IMG/VR virus record: IMGVR_UViG_3300044699_000103
Coordinates: 1-36,786 of that record
Reading direction: 5' to 3' (one strand)
Length of the DNA stretch: 36,786 nucleotides
Source: a virus
Shown here: piece after piece, positions 33,952 to 36,786 of the stretch
Numbering within the stretch: position 1 is the first letter of the stretch
Layout: each line of letters starts with the position of its first letter
Notes under the pieces: generated by a model
What the model was told of the DNA's origin: nothing
Database searches by the model: none
Seen by the model: the letters and a program-made list of their open reading frames with translations, nothing else
Made by a program: the position numbers and the translations under genes

Positions 33952-35555
33952 TTAGAACCCAGCGCTGAGCAGGTCGCGGTCTCTGAGTAGGAACGTCTGC
34001 CCTCAGCCGGGGCGAAGGACGGGTCCAGCGGCGGGGGCTTCTCCGGGTCGTGCAGAATCCACACGCCCATGCACAAGGTGATCGCCGCGTCGATGTGGCG
34101 CTTGCTCTTGCCCTTCGACAAGGTGAACCCGCGGTCCTGCTCGCGCTTCACCGCGCCCTTCACGTGCGCCGCGAGCTCCGGGTCGCCGTCGTGCACGATC
34201 CGCCGGTCGAGGATCAGGTCATAGGCCAGGCCGCACGCCGGCGCCATGCGCTGCGGGCTCTGGTCGAACTGGATCGCCAGGATGCCCTCGTCCTCGAGCA
34301 TCCGGCCCGGCAGCTCGAAGAACCGCGGGTCGTAGACCACGCCGCGGAAGTCCAGCCCGCGGGCCTGGTCGCGGATGTAGTTGAACACGTCCAGGTGGTC
34401 CACCGGCCCGGCCTCGGGCCGCCAGATCCTCGACGTGATCGCGAACCGCCGGTCGGGCAGCTTCTCGATCCGCGACACCGCCACCGAGTCGTGCCGCAGC
34501 GCCATGTCGACCGAGACGACGAACGGGTTGGCCGGGTCGGACTTCCCACGTCCCCTGAGCACGCCGCCCACGCCCCGGGGTGGTCCTTCAGCCACGACTC
34601 CTCGGCGATGTCGACCCCACGTGTTGGCGAAGTAGCGCAGCCACTCGTGGCGCGGGTTAGGACGGCTGACCCCACGCGTTGACCCGGTCCCGCACCGACC
34701 AGAGGACGTCCGCCGCGCCCCGACGCGGCCCGCACCGCCTTCTCGCGGTCCGCCGCCAGGTCGTAGTTCAGCCCCTCGGGCGCTTCCTGCCAGTCGAAGA
34801 GCAGCCGCGGGTCCTTGTGCGGGTCGTAGCGGGCCGCGATGCCGCGCTTGTACTCCTCGCCCAGGATCGAGTCGTCCTTGTCGAACCCGGCGGTGGAGAT
34901 CCGCAGGATCCGCCCGGAGCCGCGCGGCGTGCGCCGCTTCAGCGTCGACTTCCCGATGACGGTGTGAACGCGGGCCTTGCGTGAGCCCGGCGCGCCCCAC
35001 TCGTGCAGCTCGTCACAGATGAAAAGCGACGGCAGACCGCCCTCATTCGTCCCCGCGACCGCGGCCACCCGGAAAATCCGGCCCGGACGGTTGTCCGCGA
35101 ACGTGATCTCCGTGTCGTAGACGTTGAAGTACCCGCACAGCGGCGCGTCCTTGACCGCCTGGTCCCGCCCGCCGCACATCGTCGCCGCCGGCCGAGAAGA
35201 GCAGGTTCGCCTGCTCGAACGACGCCGCGCCGATCGGGATGTTCGGGCTCGGAACAGCGATCTGGGGAGGTCCGGCCATCTCCAGAACGGCGATCGCGGC
35301 GATGAACTGGGTCTTTCCGTCCCCCGTCGCCGCCCCACGCAGGCCCTCGTTGGCCCGCCACTCGCCACACTTCGGGCAGTACTCGTACCAGCGGTAGAGG
35401 AACCGCTGCTGCTCGAGGCGCAGCTTCAACGGCTGGCCGTACCAGTCGCCCTCGCCGCAGATGCAGTTGTCCTCGATCCACTCCACCGCCAGCGGGCCCT
35501 CCGTCGGCCACAACTGGCCCCGGGCGGGCCTCCAGGCGCACCTCTGGCAGCCCGG
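33952..35555 (-). CDS. Terminase large subunit, several frameshifts
   Basis: N-terminal Cys-rich start (GCQRCAWRPARGQLWPTEGP), then LAVEWIEDNCICGEGDWYGQ and LRLEQQRFLYRWYEYCPKCG. The Walker A-type loop is GAATGDGKTQF; Walker B is SLFICDELHEW. The nuclease half carries VVSVDMALRHDSVAVSRIEK (first catalytic Asp), VVYDPRFFELP and KSKRHIDAAITLCMGVW. After a last shift it ends TFLLRDRDLLSAGF at 33952. Shifts lie near 35190, 34730, 34560 and 34005. The enzyme cuts and pumps DNA into the prohead with the small subunit encoded just upstream. No ATG or GTG is visible at the 5' end, so the start is approximate. Confidence 0.88.
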
Positions 35556-35556
35556 A

Positions 35557-36063
35557 TCAGGCTTCGATGACCCTCGGGTCCGGGCGGACGACCCGCGGTG
35601 GCGCGGACAGGGTCATCGCCACCCCCGCCGTATTAGAGTTCATGTCGGCCAGCGAACGGCGCTCAGTGATCACCGCGATGCCCAGCGCCGAGCGGTTCAG
35701 CGCGCCCATGCCCATCTGCTTCTCGCACGCCTGCACCGCGGCCAGCGCCTTGTAGGCGGTGCCGTAGAGCGGGTTCTCCACCGGCTGGCCCTGAGAACCA
35801 CGCACGCTCGGGGCACCGGTCGGCCTCCGCCGACAGGCGCAGGTAGCGGTCCATCTCCCGCACCCACCGCGACAGCACAGCCCGGTCGACCGGCGTCTGC
35901 ACCGACGCAACGCCGTCCTCCCAGTACGCCTCCCACGCCGCCAGCGCCTCGTCACACAGGCCCTCGGGCGGGTCGAAGCGGGCCCCCATGACCACCGTGA
36001 GGTCGCGCGGCGGCCGTTGCGGGGATCGATCGCGGTGCCGGCGGGTTTCTTAGTGCGGGGCAT
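35557..36063 (-). CDS. Terminase small subunit, P27 type, two compensating frameshifts
   Basis: ATG 36063 begins PRTKKPAGTAIDPRNGRRA. The middle lies in another frame: VVMGARFDPPEGLCDEALAA, WEAYWEDGVASVQTPVDRAV, LSRWVREMDRYLRLSAEADR. It returns to the first frame for PVENPLYGTAYKALAAVQAC, EKQMGMGALNRSALGIAVIT, ERRSLADMN and ends RVIEA at 35557. The helix pattern and the NPxxxxAxxAxxxxxxxExxLGxxPxxR-like block are those of P27-family small terminases, which recognise the packaging site. About 168 residues. Confidence 0.85.
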   Translation of the reverse strand: MPRTKKPAGTAIDPRNGRRATSRWSWGPASTRPRACVTRRWRRGRRTGRTALRRCRRRSTGLCCRGGCGRWTATCACRRRPTGAPSVRGSQGQPVENPLYGTAYKALAAVQACEKQMGMGALNRSALGIAVITERRSLADMNSNTAGVAMTLSAPPRVVRPDPRVIEA

Positions 36064-36068
36064 GTCAC

Positions 36069-36615
36069 CTACCCGAAGAGCGCGAGCTGGCCGGAGGCCT
36101 CGACGATCGGGACGACTCCTCGGCGCGCGCCCGCCCGAACGAAGCGCGGCGATGGTGTCGTGGTTCGACCACCATCCGGCGGCACGCAGAACCTCGCTCC
36201 TGGCCTGCACCGCGCGAACCGGATTGCACCGACGACAGCACGGAACGAGGTTGGCGGGCCGGTTGTCGTCGCCCACGCCGTTGAGGTGATCAACCTGCAA
36301 CTCATCTCGTCGACGCGTAAGCGACCAGACGACGACCACAACCGCACCAGTGACACCGGTGCGACCCGGCGCCGATCTTGTCGTAGAGGACAGCGCGATG
36401 CACGTACACCCTGCCGCTACTGCCGGCGAGCGGTGGCCGGGCCGGTGAACAGACCGGTACCGACGGCCCATGGCTCGCCGTCACGCCCGACCGCGCCCGC
36501 CGTTCTATCCACAGATCCGTGCCGGTACCAGCGGTGGTAGTGCATCTTGCACCACTCCGCCGCGGCGCTCCTGGTCGGCTTTGTCGCAGGACTCCACACT
36601 GCAGATGCGCTTCAT
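36069..36615 (-). CDS. HNH endonuclease next to terminase, several frameshifts
   Basis: ATG 36615 follows GGAGATAAAT. It begins MKRICSVESCDK, then (shifted) AAAEWCKMHYHRWYRHGSVD, VYVHRAVLYDKIGAGSHRCH, WCG, and the HNH core ELQVDHLNGVGDDNRPANLV, PCCRRCNPVRAVQARSEVLR, ending GQLALFG at 36069. An HNH gene beside the terminase is common in siphophages, where the nuclease works with the terminase in cos-type cutting. It precedes the small terminase by five bases. Three or more one-base shifts. Confidence 0.78.
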
Positions 36616-36637
36616 ATTTATCTCCAGGAATGCGAAA

Positions 36638-36688
36638 GGCCCACGCCTGGAGACGTGGGCCCTCTACCTCCGGTGATCAGGCCGGAGG
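36638..36688 (-). promoter_or_regulatory. Tandem stem-loops upstream of the late operon
   Basis: GGCCCACG (36638-36645) pairs with CGTGGGCC (36654-36661), and CCTCCGG (36667-36673) pairs with CCGGAGG (36682-36688). Both are perfect. They lie 23-73 bases before the ATG of the first minus-strand gene seen, so they may be a terminator for an upstream gene, a leader attenuator or part of a packaging site. The remaining 98 bases to the window edge hold no gene and are richer in A/T than the rest. Confidence 0.5.
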
Positions 36689-36786
36689 GTGACTGTGGGT
36701 TAGTTAACGCAGGGTAGTCAATGACCTTGGTGACAACTCAGCGTGACGGAAAATTCAGATCTCTAGGTGCCAGGATGATCTTGGTG

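Noticed and set aside
1-36786. Attachment sites, integrase or recombinase
   Set aside because: No integrase, excisionase or tRNA-linked direct repeat is visible, so the element's ends lie outside the window, or it may be an extrachromosomal phage or plasmid.

Overview
The window is high-GC DNA from an actinomycete. XRE/DUF5753 and DUF397 regulators, a DUF2637 (Spd-type) membrane protein, GTG starts and near-absent T-rich terminators all fit a Streptomyces/Micromonospora-like host; I cannot name the genus. About four fifths of it (roughly 7.2-36.6 kb) is the late region of a tailed, siphovirus-like phage or prophage, with every gene on the minus strand and read from the right edge to the left. 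The left 7 kb is an accessory and regulatory region with genes on both strands.

Left region (1-7.2 kb): a truncated minus-strand gene; an XRE/DUF5753 regulator with its DUF397 partner (minus); a divergent plus-strand run of very small, translationally coupled genes (ATGA/GTGA overlaps) that includes a membrane-anchored PadR-like winged-helix protein, a ribbon-helix-helix (RHH) protein and a soluble PadR-like protein; a convergent membrane-anchored FxLYD-like protein; a second RHH gene whose start faces a perfect 16-bp palindrome and a likely promoter; a 0.5-kb structured leader; and a DUF2637 gene. Two strong hairpins at 6.75-6.91 kb close the region against the incoming phage transcription unit.

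Phage late region, in order of transcription (right to left): HNH endonuclease, P27-type small terminase, large terminase, DUF935/Mu gp29-like portal, a very long modular head-associated protein (SAP-like, helical, winged-helix-like and GNAT-like segments), a second modular protein with a peptidoglycan-binding-like domain and an acidic tract, a second HNH gene, prohead protease, scaffold-like protein, decoration protein, major capsid protein, capsid accessory and second decoration protein, head-tail connector, three beta-rich virion proteins, an unusual double-repeat protein, DUF6093 connector, HK97 gp10-like protein, tail terminator, major tail protein, tail assembly chaperones joined by a -1 frameshift site, tape measure, a long LamG-containing minor tail protein, a small tail protein, a neutral-ceramidase-like hydrolase, a C39/DUF1906 endolysin, and a lysis cassette with several small membrane proteins and an r1t-type holin.

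Many genes are interrupted by single-base shifts with clearly conserved protein on both sides. Several, though not all, lie in G/C or A homopolymers, and density rises sharply towards the right (25.6-36.6 kb). This looks more like an uncorrected long-read or low-coverage assembly than gene decay, so coordinates of broken genes span the reconstructed gene. Standout points are the ceramidase-like enzyme next to the endolysin, the tandem-repeat virion protein, the giant modular protein after the portal, and the palindrome/leader region in the left arm.
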